64,000 nt of DNA, from NCBI GenBank assembly GCA_024690665.1, contig JAILOU010000001.1, forward strand, positions 1 to 64,000, read 5' to 3'. This document shows positions 25,358 through 33,282 of this stretch, piece after piece. The notes beneath the pieces are model-generated. The model saw only the letters and a program-made list of their open reading frames with translations, did not search any database and had not been told where the DNA came from. The position numbers were made by a program, and so were the translations under genes. This DNA is from Eubacterium sp. GTDB lineage: Bacteria; Bacillota; Clostridia; Lachnospirales; Lachnospiraceae. Position 1 is the first letter of the stretch; each line of letters opens with the position of its first letter.

Positions 25358-25366
25358 CAATTTTCT

Positions 25367-26542
25367 TTACACTACAACTTTATTTTTCCCGCTTGTCTTT
25401 CCGACATAAAGCTTGTTGTCAGCATCTTCGATCCATTCTTGTGCATTCATGCCCTTCTTATAATTTGCAAGGCCAATTGTTACCGTAACCACAACGCGCT
25501 CCGGAGCTTTTCCATCTTCCTTTTGATACAAAAATTCGTATCTCTCGATCTTTTGTCTTAGCACTTCGAGCATTTCTGCGGCGCTTTCTTTCCCGCGCCC
25601 AACAATCAAGAATTCTTCGCCGCCCCAGCGTCCGATAGAGATCTCTTTCTCCGCTACGCCTCGAGCTGCTTTTGCGTTATCAATAAATCCAATCTCGTTA
25701 CGAACCTTACATTCTTTCTTCCACTCAAGCACAACCTTGGCAACCTTTTTTAAGATAAAGTCCCCGCAATTATGACCATAGGTATCATTAATATTCTTAA
25801 AATCATCAATGTCCATCATGGCCACCCAATAATCCTTGGCCCGTTCTTCATCAAAAGTCTGTAAAAAAGCTGACTCCGATTCATCCTGCTCCTTGTTTTC
25901 CTGCTTTAGATTCTCAACATTACTTAACGCTTCCGCAAAATAATAACGGTTATACAGCCCTGTCAGCTGATCGTGTCCGACTTCATTTTCCAGATAGTTC
26001 TCCGACTTCATACACACTTCCACAAAGATATATAAAACCGAGAGTGTAACAACAAATACAATAATCCCTAAGAAAATCTGAAAGACAAATGCCACCTCCG
26101 GAGGAAGTGGATATCTCGGCGGATGATACCTAATCCAGATATAACTGAAGATATATACCCCCGGCGCAATCAGACAGGTCGGAAATGAATGCACATACAG
26201 ATTCCTTAGATAACGGCTCAGATACTCTGAGTAAAATAAGATGATTCCAATTCCAATCAGCGTAACCTGAAATCCACTCTCCCATCCCGTGAATATGATT
26301 GCAAGAAGCATATGCACAACCACTTCTATATACAATCCAAGTACGTAGATGCGAAACCATGCTTTTTTCACAACCCATATCATTAATGCATAAAATATGA
26401 TACTTCCGATGTTAAAATACATCATCGGAGTAACTCCATAACGTCGAAACATAAAAAACATAAACAGATGCACAAACAAAAAGGTAATGGATGTAGCAAC
26501 CGCTAATTTTTTCGACTTTTCTGTATTCATTACATCATACAT
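25367..26542 (-). CDS. Membrane-bound diguanylate cyclase (GGDEF)
   Basis: The 391-aa product has about six hydrophobic helices in the first 185 residues, then a GGDEF domain from about residue 195 (GHDQLTGLYNRYYF). The substrate site is MMDIDDFKNINDTYGHNCGD, with the active-site motif RWGGEEFLIV. The GGEEF form is catalytically competent in known cyclases. The upstream RxxD inhibitory site is absent. A roughly 30-residue insert rich in Glu and Gln lies between the first helices of the domain. Should make c-di-GMP at the membrane. GAAGG lies ten bases before the ATG; an in-frame ATG at 26530 is an alternative. Confidence 0.9.
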   Translation of the reverse strand: MYDVMNTEKSKKLAVATSITFLFVHLFMFFMFRRYGVTPMMYFNIGSIIFYALMIWVVKKAWFRIYVLGLYIEVVVHMLLAIIFTGWESGFQVTLIGIGIILFYSEYLSRYLRNLYVHSFPTCLIAPGVYIFSYIWIRYHPPRYPLPPEVAFVFQIFLGIIVFVVTLSVLYIFVEVCMKSENYLENEVGHDQLTGLYNRYYFAEALSNVENLKQENKEQDESESAFLQTFDEERAKDYWVAMMDIDDFKNINDTYGHNCGDFILKKVAKVVLEWKKECKVRNEIGFIDNAKAARGVAEKEISIGRWGGEEFLIVGRGKESAAEMLEVLRQKIERYEFLYQKEDGKAPERVVVTVTIGLANYKKGMNAQEWIEDADNKLYVGKTSGKNKVVV

Positions 26543-26641
26543 ACTACAATATCCTTCTTCGCATTAGGAAATAATTACTATTCCATGTATCTATAATACC
26601 ATAGATTTAAGGCGTTGAGCATGTAAATACGCAAATGATTA

Positions 26642-27745
26642 TTATTCTATGCATTCATACAGCCTTTTTACAATATCCGCTTTCTCATATCCTTTTCCGA
26701 TAAACACCAACTGATTACAGCGATCACCATAAGTTTCATCCCAGTCATCGGTAATATCCGGAAAATCATGGATAACAGCTTCTAATTCCTTCTTAGGCCA
26801 CGCCGAAATCCATTCTGACAGCTCCGTAATCGATGCATTACGTCCGGCCTGCTCAAAGAGCTGCACGTGCTTCCAGTCATCCGCAAACCAGATATAGCCT
26901 TTTGAGCGAATCAGTTCCTGCGGATATTCTTCCAACAACTGATTAAACTTTTCTCTGTCAAATGGTGCATTCTCCTCGAATACAAACGAAGAGATTCCAT
27001 ACTCATCCACGCAGGCTGTCTCATCTTCATGTTCGCAGTTATTGAGTGCACGCTGCACCGCGCTGTATGCTTCCACTTCATCATAATCAAAGTCTTCTCC
27101 GTTTAAGATGACATCCAAGTCAATCTTACTATGCACGCACGGTATCATCTGTGCTTCCTGCTGCAGATTTCTAAGACCTTCTTTCACCTGCTCTAGTTGC
27201 TCTTTTGTTAACAGATCGGTCTTATTTAAAATCATAAGATTACAAAACTCTATCTGATCGATGATCAAATTAATGATATCCCCATCTTGCGTATCTTCCT
27301 CCGCTGAAAGCGTATGCAAAAACTCCCGGTAGATTCTGTCCACATCCACCACGCTGACTACCGATTTCAGGTACACTCTCGTATCCGGCACCATTTCCTG
27401 ATAGTTGACAAATGCTCCCGCAATCGACGATGGTTCACTGATTCCCGAGGCCTCCACGAAGATTGCCTCGATGCTTTCATCTGCCGACAGCTTTTCAATC
27501 TCCGATAGGAATTCGTCTCTGAGCGTACAACAGATACAGCCATTTTGCATCTCCACCAGTTCGACCTGCTTTATCTGATTTCCGGTCTTTTGAAGAATAG
27601 ACGCATCAATATTGATGCTGCCCATATCATTTACTATAAGCGCAACCTTTCTGCTTTCCTGCTTTAAAATATTTTGCATCAGGGTCGTCTTTCCTGAGCC
27701 AAGATACCCTGTAACAATGACGATTGGTACTTCTTTCTTTGACAT
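26642..27745 (-). CDS. CobW/G3E-family GTPase, putative metallochaperone
   Basis: The 367-aa protein has Walker [10 protein letters not shown] at residues 13-21, the metal-binding motif [12 protein letters not shown] (CxCC), Walker B-like [11 protein letters not shown], the guanine motif NKTD, and the C-terminal CobW_C region (GYIWFADDW). COG0523 proteins move Zn or other metals to client enzymes. The promoter carries two palindromes, and the next gene upstream encodes a Fur-family regulator, so metal-responsive control is likely. AAAGGAG lies before the ATG. Confidence 0.9.
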   Translation of the reverse strand: MSKKEVPIVIVTGYLGSGKTTLMQNILKQESRKVALIVNDMGSINIDASILQKTGNQIKQVELVEMQNGCICCTLRDEFLSEIEKLSADESIEAIFVEASGISEPSSIAGAFVNYQEMVPDTRVYLKSVVSVVDVDRIYREFLHTLSAEEDTQDGDIINLIIDQIEFCNLMILNKTDLLTKEQLEQVKEGLRNLQQEAQMIPCVHSKIDLDVILNGEDFDYDEVEAYSAVQRALNNCEHEDETACVDEYGISSFVFEENAPFDREKFNQLLEEYPQELIRSKGYIWFADDWKHVQLFEQAGRNASITELSEWISAWPKKELEAVIHDFPDITDDWDETYGDRCNQLVFIGKGYEKADIVKRLYECIE

Positions 27746-27769
27746 AATTCATTCTCCTTTTCCATTTCA

Positions 27770-27844
27770 ATATGCAACACAGTCGCAAATCATTATATGC
27801 CATACAATCCCTCTCGTCAATACATTTGCAACATCGTTGCAAAT
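27770..27844 (-). promoter_or_regulatory. CobW promoter flanked by two Fur-family-type palindromes
   Basis: ATTTGCAAC-ATC-GTTGCAAAT (27824-27844) is a perfect 9-3-9 palindrome. ATATGCAAC-ACA-GTCGCAAAT (27770-27790) is the same site with two mismatches, centred 54 bp away. Between them on the minus strand lie TTGACG (27815-27820), a 17-bp spacer and TATAAT (27792-27797). TTGCAA half-sites resemble Nur/Zur-type boxes. The neighbouring Fur-family gene is the obvious candidate regulator. Confidence 0.75.
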
Positions 27845-27846
27845 TT

Positions 27847-27876
27847 AAAAAAGATGCAGGAATGATTTCCTGCATC
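27847..27876 (-). terminator. Intrinsic terminator after the Fur-family gene
   Basis: On the minus strand GATGCAGGAA pairs with TTCCTGCATC across a four-base loop, followed by six T. Confidence 0.9.
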
Positions 27877-27879
27877 CGT

Positions 27880-28323
27880 TTATTTGTCCGTACATTCTTG
27901 GCACCTGCACATAATTACGGTCTTACCGTAATCGATTTCAATACCGTATTTTTCTTTCATGTCTTTCGCCGATTTTTTTAAAATATCGTTGTCTATGTGA
28001 AAGATCTTCCCGCACACAATGCACTGCGCATGCATGTGCTCATGGCAATGGCCATGACCTTCCGAATACTGATAACATGTAGCGTTAATCTCACTTTCCT
28101 TGTATTTGATTAACTGCCCTTCCTTGCACAGCCTCTCTAGGTTGCGATACACCGTAGAGCGGTCTAAATTATTTTCTCCGTCATTGATGGCATTTAAGAC
28201 ATCTCGGGCGGTAAAACGCGTATCTGCATTCTCCTTTAAGTATTCAATAATGGCATTTCTCGGCTTTGTTTTATATTGATTTTTACTCTTACCGGAAGTA
28301 AGTTTTTCCTCGTTGCTTGACAT
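27880..28323 (-). CDS. Fur-family metalloregulator (Zur- or PerR-like)
   Basis: The 147-aa product has an N-terminal winged helix (TARDVLNAINDGENNLDRSTVYRNLERLCKEG, recognised by STVYRNL), a metal-sensing HGHCHEHMHAQC stretch and two structural Cys pairs (CIVC and CRCQEC). The His-rich sensing loop and the adjacent CobW gene favour zinc, but Fur, Zur and PerR cannot be told apart safely. GGAGAG lies before the ATG. It has its own terminator, so CobW is transcribed separately from the promoter between its two palindromes. Confidence 0.88.
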   Translation of the reverse strand: MSSNEEKLTSGKSKNQYKTKPRNAIIEYLKENADTRFTARDVLNAINDGENNLDRSTVYRNLERLCKEGQLIKYKESEINATCYQYSEGHGHCHEHMHAQCIVCGKIFHIDNDILKKSAKDMKEKYGIEIDYGKTVIMCRCQECTDK

Positions 28324-28368
28324 AATGTTCTCTCCGATTTTTAATTCTGTTATGTTCTTTAAAATTCA

Positions 28369-29454
28369 TTACGCCCATTCATATCTTAGTCTGGAACCCC
28401 AAGGAATTTTTTTATCTTTCATTAATCTACCTAAAACAATATAATCTTTAACACTTTGTTGTTTCGCAAATTCATTTATTCCTTTTACCGTTCCATATTC
28501 ATTATTATCTACGAACTTCCTGTATGCTTTGGAATTAATTAAAAATTCCCCAGCCATCTTATCTGCTTTTGCTTCGCTCTCTCCGGAGACAGAATCAAAA
28601 TCTACAAAATCATATTTTGTATCTCCATTTAATATATGAGCAATTTCATGAAAAAGCGTAAACCAAAATATATCTGCAAATTTTTGACGTAACGTCATGC
28701 ACAAAATCAACGAACCGTCTTCTGTTGTTTTAATAAACCCTTGAACTGGCGCGCCTTTAAAATTAGGAACAATCCGAAATGCAATTCCACATTCAGAAAA
28801 AATATTAGTAAGTTTACTTTGAATCTGATTTGCTTTCATAAACATCACTTGTTTAATTTCCGGTATCTTATCACGAAGCAAATCTAAATTAACTTCTTCT
28901 GCCACTTCAATATTCTCTGTTAGCTTTTCACACATTCTTTGCCATGCAAATAATACATAAGGATCAATATTAACATTCTTACTTTGAGCCCTAAATGCAG
29001 CTGCATATTTCATTTTTGGTGTATCTAACAAATTACTTATTCCAAATATTTTTCTTACATCAAGTACTAACGCTGCCTGATTAGCATCTTTTTCAATCCA
29101 TCCTGCGTCTTCCCACATTGTAAGAACATCTTTTAAGTTTTTTAGAACCGAAAGTTCTTTTTCCGAAATATTGTTTAAATCTTCAAATTCTAATAATTCA
29201 CGTTCATAATTTGCTTGTAAATTCATCCAAAATTCAGTTTCAATCCCCAGAGCATATTCCAATTTCCTGGCAAATGATGGGGAAATATTTTTCTGTCCAT
29301 GTACCACCGTACTAATATGCTTTTCGGTCATCCCTGTCCTAATAGCCAATTCTTTTTGAGACATTTCCCTATCTTCCAAAACTTCTATTAAAGTTTCTCC
29401 CGGATGAATAATCAAATCACGGGATAATCCAATTGTTTTTACTTCCTTTTCCAT
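28369..29454 (-). CDS. HigA-type antitoxin fused to an ImmA/IrrE metallopeptidase
   Basis: In the 361-aa product, residues 12-75 are an XRE/HigA helix-turn-helix (IHPGETLIEVLEDREMSQ, then LAIRTGMTEKHIS). Residues 200-330 are an ImmA/IrrE peptidase domain with the zinc motif HEIAH at 269-273 and a downstream ESEAKADKMAGEFL stretch that supplies the third ligand. The start is ATG 29452-29454, about ten bases after AAGGGGTG; a TTG at 29463 lies too close to that site. It overlaps the toxin gene by 38 bases. Should neutralise the toxin and repress the pair from the palindrome at 29829-29845. Confidence 0.88.
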   Translation of the reverse strand: MEKEVKTIGLSRDLIIHPGETLIEVLEDREMSQKELAIRTGMTEKHISTVVHGQKNISPSFARKLEYALGIETEFWMNLQANYERELLEFEDLNNISEKELSVLKNLKDVLTMWEDAGWIEKDANQAALVLDVRKIFGISNLLDTPKMKYAAAFRAQSKNVNIDPYVLFAWQRMCEKLTENIEVAEEVNLDLLRDKIPEIKQVMFMKANQIQSKLTNIFSECGIAFRIVPNFKGAPVQGFIKTTEDGSLILCMTLRQKFADIFWFTLFHEIAHILNGDTKYDFVDFDSVSGESEAKADKMAGEFLINSKAYRKFVDNNEYGTVKGINEFAKQQSVKDYIVLGRLMKDKKIPWGSRLRYEWA

Positions 29455-29842
29455 GATAATCAATCACCCCTTCTATAATAAAAGTATCACATTTCTTTAA
29501 ACTCTCAGCACTTAAATCCATCGTATCCGGTTTTATAATCAATCTATAATTTGCAGAAACGGTTAATGAATAAGAGCCTTTATTAGCCCCCTGAAGTGAT
29601 TCCATCTTCCCAATATGCGATTGAAACAAAGATAAAAAAGAAGAAAATGCAATCATTTGATTATAGCGCTTCTTTACAGCTCTTGTAAGTTCTGCACCAA
29701 TTTTTCTTTTCATTAGATTTCTTGAACCTGTTACATCGTTTAAGTCATCGAAGAGTTCTTTTACTGCATCGTCTTCAAACTTAACATACAGAATGTAATA
29801 GCCCCCAAACTTATTACCTAAAAGGTAATTATATATTACCAT
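29417..29842 (-). CDS. HigB/RelE-type toxin
   Basis: The frame encodes a HigB-like domain from about residue 19 (YVKFEDDAVKELFDDLND) to the end (DYHGKGSKNNWIIP), with SYSLTVSANYRLIIKP as the core strands of the RelE/ParE fold; it should cleave ribosome-bound mRNA. The only in-frame ATG (29842) lies inside the promoter palindrome and lacks a ribosome site. A GGGGG run about 45 bases further in precedes no in-frame ATG, GTG or TTG, only ATT and CTG codons. So the true start is uncertain and may be non-canonical. Operon with the antitoxin-peptidase gene. Confidence 0.75.
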   Translation of the reverse strand: MVIYNYLLGNKFGGYYILYVKFEDDAVKELFDDLNDVTGSRNLMKRKIGAELTRAVKKRYNQMIAFSSFLSLFQSHIGKMESLQGANKGSYSLTVSANYRLIIKPDTMDLSAESLKKCDTFIIEGVIDYHGKGSKNNWIIP

Positions 29843-29845
29843 ATA
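29829..29845. promoter_or_regulatory. Palindromic operator of the toxin-antitoxin pair
   Basis: A palindrome with arms GGTAAT and ATTACC around five A/T bases contains a TATAAT-like -10. A third GGTAAT half-site lies next to it inside the toxin frame. This is the usual place for autorepression by a HigA-type antitoxin. Coordinates are accurate to a few bases. Confidence 0.55.
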
Positions 29846-29946
29846 ATGTTATAATTTCAATGTAACTATTGCACAAATATTCTTTGCTTACATGACCGTT
29901 TATGTTTACTCTTCTCGTAGCAAACGCGCTGAGTGGGACTGCATGC

Positions 29947-29961
29947 AATGCGGAAGATGGG
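29947..29961 (+). repeat. Duplicate of the tRNA-Leu 3' end (att-like), distal copy
   Basis: AATGCGGAAGATGGG is identical to 30110-30124, which is the 3' end of the tRNA-Leu gene plus one flanking base. The distance is 163 bp. Such duplications mark sites of tRNA-targeted integration. Confidence 0.6.
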
Positions 29962-30074
29962 GTGAGACGGAATTGGAAAAAGGTCCGGGGGACCTTTTTC
30001 CCGTCGAACCGACCGACGAGGCGGTCCCGACGCCGAGGAGACCTTGAACCCTGGGTTCAAGGGACTCCTCGGCA
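29962..30074. repeat. GC-rich double-hairpin element between the tRNA 3'-end repeats
   Basis: This short segment is much richer in G+C than its surroundings. It holds AAAAAGGTCC/GGACCTTTTT and a larger hairpin with arms GCCGAGGAG/CTCCTCGGC and inner CTTGAACCC/GGGTTCAAG. There is no coding frame of substance. It may be a small mobile repeat or the remnant of an integrated element. Confidence 0.55.
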
Positions 30075-30110
30075 TTAAAAAAACACCATCCAAAGGATGA
30101 TGTTTTTTTA
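30075..30110 (-). terminator. Terminator of tRNA-Leu
   Basis: On the minus strand ACATCATCC pairs with GGATGGTGT (with one mismatch), with T runs on both sides. It begins directly after the tRNA 3' end. Confidence 0.8.
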
Positions 30111-30111
30111 A

Positions 30112-30195
30112 TGCGGAAGATGGGACTTGAACCCACACGATCTTGCGATCACAAGATCCTTAGTCTTGCTCGTCTGCCAGTTCCGACACTTCCGC
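30112..30195 (-). tRNA. tRNA-Leu (anticodon AAG)
   Basis: The 84-nt class II cloverleaf has an acceptor GCGGAAG/CTTCCGC with discriminator A, a D-arm with AACTGGCAGAC, an anticodon stem CAAGA/TCTTG with loop CTAAGGA (anticodon AAG), a long variable arm GATC-GCAA-GATC, and a T-arm with GGTTCAAGTCC. CCA is not encoded. The promoter TTGACA-17-TATTAT lies 40 bases upstream, and a strong terminator follows immediately. Confidence 0.95.
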
Positions 30196-30235
30196 ATGAA
30201 CCTTATTAAGTTCGTGTCACTCACGCGACTTGATT

Positions 30236-30264
30236 ATAATAGCAAACCACGTGAGCAATGTCAA
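30236..30264 (-). promoter_or_regulatory. Promoter of tRNA-Leu
   Basis: TTGACA at 30259-30264, a 17-bp spacer and TATTAT at 30236-30241 on the minus strand lie at the expected distance before the tRNA. Confidence 0.75.
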
Positions 30265-30309
30265 CATAAAATCTTCAATTTTTTTAGATTTTTATCGAAT
30301 CATATTTTC

Positions 30310-31884
30310 CTAGAATTGCATATACACAAAATCCGCCGGTTGAACGGCCGGACCATAGTATCCAAAGAGCAATACTGCGAAGATTCCCAGCAATAAAATC
30401 GCCCAGCGACGCGACGTCTTCTGAATCAAAATCACTTTTCGAATCTCTCTGCCGGTACGCTCCTGGTACATACTTACGCAGAACCAAAATCCCACAGAAA
30501 TCAATAGCAGCATATAATCCTTACCGTCGAGTCCGGTCGACTGCAAAGTCTCAATAAAAGCCTTCGGTGCACAGTCGGTAATATGAAAGTCCGTAACGGA
30601 ACGAACCAGCATCGACATCGCATCCTTTGCATTTTTCGCAATATCAAAATAGTAGCCGACTAAAATCATGACCCATGTCCACACAACTGAAACAATGGTT
30701 GCCACGGCGCCCTGTGCCTTCAGACGCGTCTTGGTGAAGATGGCATTAGCCAGATTACCGCGAGCCGGTGCAATCAGCTCGCTGATCATGATTACAATAC
30801 CGTTCCATAAACCAAAGTACACATACTTCATATTGGCACCATGCCAGATACCGATAACCAAAAATGTAATTACGCTGGCGATACATCCCGGCAAAACTTT
30901 GCTGATGTGATCGCCGAATCTTGGACGAAGCCATTTTGCAAAGTTCATGAACTTCTTCGAGATTGACAATGGGTAGAAGATATAATTACGACACCAGTCA
31001 CCGAGCGTCATATGCCATCTGTGCCAGTACTCTGTCAAAGACCTTGAAAAATACGGACAATTGAAGTTAATTGGCAGTGTAATGCCAAACAGTTCCCCGA
31101 CACCTCTTACAATATCGATTCCACCTGAGAAATCTGCATATAACTGAACCGCGTAAGTAAGCGCCGTGATTAAAACAATTGTACCGGAATACTGCGTCGA
31201 ATCCGCTGTCACCAGCTTGATAATCGTGGCCGCACGATCGGCAATAATCAGCTTTTTCATCACGCCCCAGAGAATCAGACAAAGTGCTCTCTTGGTGCGG
31301 GTAAAACTAAACGAATGACCTTCGTATAACTGATGTGCAACCTTGTCGTAGATGGCAATCGGTCCTTGAATAATCTGAGGAAAGAAGGAAACAAACAATG
31401 CAAACTTAAGGATGTTGCGCTGCGGCTCAACAATTTCCCGGTAGACATCGAACAGATATCCCATCGACTGGAATGTGTAAAACGAAATTCCAAGCGGTAA
31501 TAACAGTCCCCATCCTTCCGCAAATGGTACATATTTTAAAAATCCTAATATGCCAAAGTTCAAAACAAGACCCAGAGTCAAAAGAGCAACACGTTTTTTT
31601 CGCCCGCGCTCCTTATACTCCCTTCTGGTCTGCCTGTCCCACTCAGCTTTGTGTTCCTTAACTACTGCATTTTGTGCACCAAGCATCTTTTGAATCTGAA
31701 CTGCAATCAGGTAAGTAGAGACAATGGTAAATAAGATAAAACCGACATACCATTTGCACACAATAACATAGTAGGCCATACTACCAACCAGCAGCACCGA
31801 CCAGCGATGCTTCTTCGGCACAATGTAATAACAGATTACAAGTGCCAACACAAAGATACAATATTTTAATGATATAAGCTCCAT
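30310..31884 (-). CDS. MBOAT O-acyltransferase (DltB/AlgI-like)
   Basis: The 524-aa membrane protein has about eleven helices. It has the MBOAT signatures LTEYWHRWHMTLGDWCRNYIFYPL-type (read as EYWHRWHMTLGDW) and the catalytic His in VIGIWHGANMKYV. Family members such as DltB and AlgI move acyl groups from a thioester carrier across the membrane to a surface polymer. It is the last gene of the five-gene cassette 35951-30310 and starts two bases after the decarboxylase stop with no clear ribosome site, so it is coupled. It probably takes its acyl group from the carrier protein encoded at 33046-33282. Confidence 0.92.
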   Translation of the reverse strand: MELISLKYCIFVLALVICYYIVPKKHRWSVLLVGSMAYYVIVCKWYVGFILFTIVSTYLIAVQIQKMLGAQNAVVKEHKAEWDRQTRREYKERGRKKRVALLTLGLVLNFGILGFLKYVPFAEGWGLLLPLGISFYTFQSMGYLFDVYREIVEPQRNILKFALFVSFFPQIIQGPIAIYDKVAHQLYEGHSFSFTRTKRALCLILWGVMKKLIIADRAATIIKLVTADSTQYSGTIVLITALTYAVQLYADFSGGIDIVRGVGELFGITLPINFNCPYFSRSLTEYWHRWHMTLGDWCRNYIFYPLSISKKFMNFAKWLRPRFGDHISKVLPGCIASVITFLVIGIWHGANMKYVYFGLWNGIVIMISELIAPARGNLANAIFTKTRLKAQGAVATIVSVVWTWVMILVGYYFDIAKNAKDAMSMLVRSVTDFHITDCAPKAFIETLQSTGLDGKDYMLLLISVGFWFCVSMYQERTGREIRKVILIQKTSRRWAILLLGIFAVLLFGYYGPAVQPADFVYMQF

Positions 31885-31886
31885 TG

Positions 31887-33044
31887 TTACAATTGACGCA
31901 TGTTAAGCTTGGCCGCATGAATCTGCGCCCTTAACAATTCCTCCCCATTTTCATTTGTTTTTACATAGATTGCCGGCATTGGTCTTGATAAAAACAGTGC
32001 CGGAGCCTCTGTCATAGAATAGGCGCCGCAGCGTCCAAACTCTAAGACGTCGCCAAGCTGCATCGGCGGAAGAGTAACCTCTCGAAGCGTAACATCCGCA
32101 ACGGTACATAAGCTTCCGCATACGCAATACGACATTTTTTCAAAAGACTCCTCACCTGCAGGTTTTATGGCAATCTTTGAGCCGTCAGCCTTGCGAACGC
32201 AAAGCGGCGGAATCTGCATCGCCATTCTCTGCCCATAATAATTCAGATGGTGCATACCACCGTCAATCATCAGATAATTTGTTTCATAACTCGTTTTTAT
32301 ATCTTTTACTGCCGTGTAAAAGGTTCCGCAAGAAGCGGCAAAGTAGCGTCCCATCTCAATCGCAAGCGGGTAACGCTCGGCAAATGCATTCAGAAGCGGC
32401 GCTGCTTCCTGAAGCGCTGCAAGGTCGCATGCATCACAATCTTCTTCAAAATACTCGGTATAGATTCCGGGACCGTATTCAATCATCTGCGGTGCATAAT
32501 GACACTCTTCCTTAAGCTGCATCAAAATACTCTCAAGCCGCTCTAAATCCTTTTTAATCTTACGGGTCGTCTTTTGTGTTCCACTAAAATAATGAATGCC
32601 AATCACATTCAGGTTCCGGTAGTCACTGTCGCGGTTTTGAAGAATCTTCGCCGCATCTGAAACCGACATTCCAAACTGATTTCCACTCGTAATTCTAAGA
32701 AGCACCTTCACCGGCACTCCTTCCGCCTGCACAAGTTGTGCGTGGCGAATACTCTCGCAGGTAATGATATCAGCGCCATATAAAACCGCCTCATGTATAT
32801 CTTCCTGCTCCTTTACAACGCCGGAATAAATGATTCTCTCCGGCGCAACTTTCAGACATTCGCAGATTTCAAGTTCTCCCGGAGAGCACACCTCTACATG
32901 GGCAAATGTATCCGGAATCTGCTCAAGCAAAAATGGATTCGCCTTAATTGAATATGTCAGCGCAATCGCCGGCAGATGTTCCTTAACCATCTTCGCTCTA
33001 TTCGCAAATTCGTCCAAATCAAAACAATAACACGGAGTCTGCAT
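31887..33044 (-). CDS. PLP-dependent decarboxylase, alanine-racemase fold (LysA/BtrK-like)
   Basis: The 385-aa product is a group III decarboxylase: PLP-Lys in YSIKANPF (residue about 35), HVEVCSPGELEI, the phosphate-binding loop region MIEYGPGIYTEY, GGGMHHLNYY-like DGGMHHLNYYGQRM, and the C-terminal GRCGAYS with the Cys from the second subunit. It is close in kind to diaminopimelate decarboxylase. Its place between carrier and acyltransferase recalls BtrK, which decarboxylates an aminoacyl-carrier thioester in butirosin synthesis. GGAGGAATAAG precedes the ATG. The substrate is inferred only from context. Confidence 0.88.
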   Translation of the reverse strand: MQTPCYCFDLDEFANRAKMVKEHLPAIALTYSIKANPFLLEQIPDTFAHVEVCSPGELEICECLKVAPERIIYSGVVKEQEDIHEAVLYGADIITCESIRHAQLVQAEGVPVKVLLRITSGNQFGMSVSDAAKILQNRDSDYRNLNVIGIHYFSGTQKTTRKIKKDLERLESILMQLKEECHYAPQMIEYGPGIYTEYFEEDCDACDLAALQEAAPLLNAFAERYPLAIEMGRYFAASCGTFYTAVKDIKTSYETNYLMIDGGMHHLNYYGQRMAMQIPPLCVRKADGSKIAIKPAGEESFEKMSYCVCGSLCTVADVTLREVTLPPMQLGDVLEFGRCGAYSMTEAPALFLSRPMPAIYVKTNENGEELLRAQIHAAKLNMRQL

Positions 33045-33045
33045 C

Positions 33046-33282
33046 TTATTCCTCCATCAGTCGTTCAATCAGTTCAACCATTGCGTCTACACTGTTAAAG
33101 TTCTTCGGAAGAAGATCCTTTGGTCTTACCGTAATATCAAATTCATCTGTCAGTTCTGATACCAAAGACACAATATCAAACGACTCTAAGATATGTCCGT
33201 CAATTAAAGACGTCTCATTTGCAAAGTCAACGTCCGGTCTAAGCTCCTCTAAAATCTCCATTAGTGTTTCTTTTGTATTCAT
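33046..33282 (-). CDS. Acyl carrier protein (DltC-like)
   Basis: The 78-aa acidic four-helix carrier has its phosphopantetheine Ser in HILESFDIVSLVSEL, where the usual DSL/DSF is ESF. It overlaps the adenylation gene by four bases (ATGA) and is followed after one base by the decarboxylase start, so the three are made together. It should carry the aminoacyl thioester made by the adenylation enzyme. Confidence 0.9.
   Translation of the reverse strand: MNTKETLMEILEELRPDVDFANETSLIDGHILESFDIVSLVSELTDEFDITVRPKDLLPKNFNSVDAMVELIERLMEE

Noticed and set aside
29866-30138. Minus-strand frames through the tRNA flank
   Set aside because: They run through the tRNA terminator and the GC-rich hairpins and have no start signal; the segment is better read as a repeat element.
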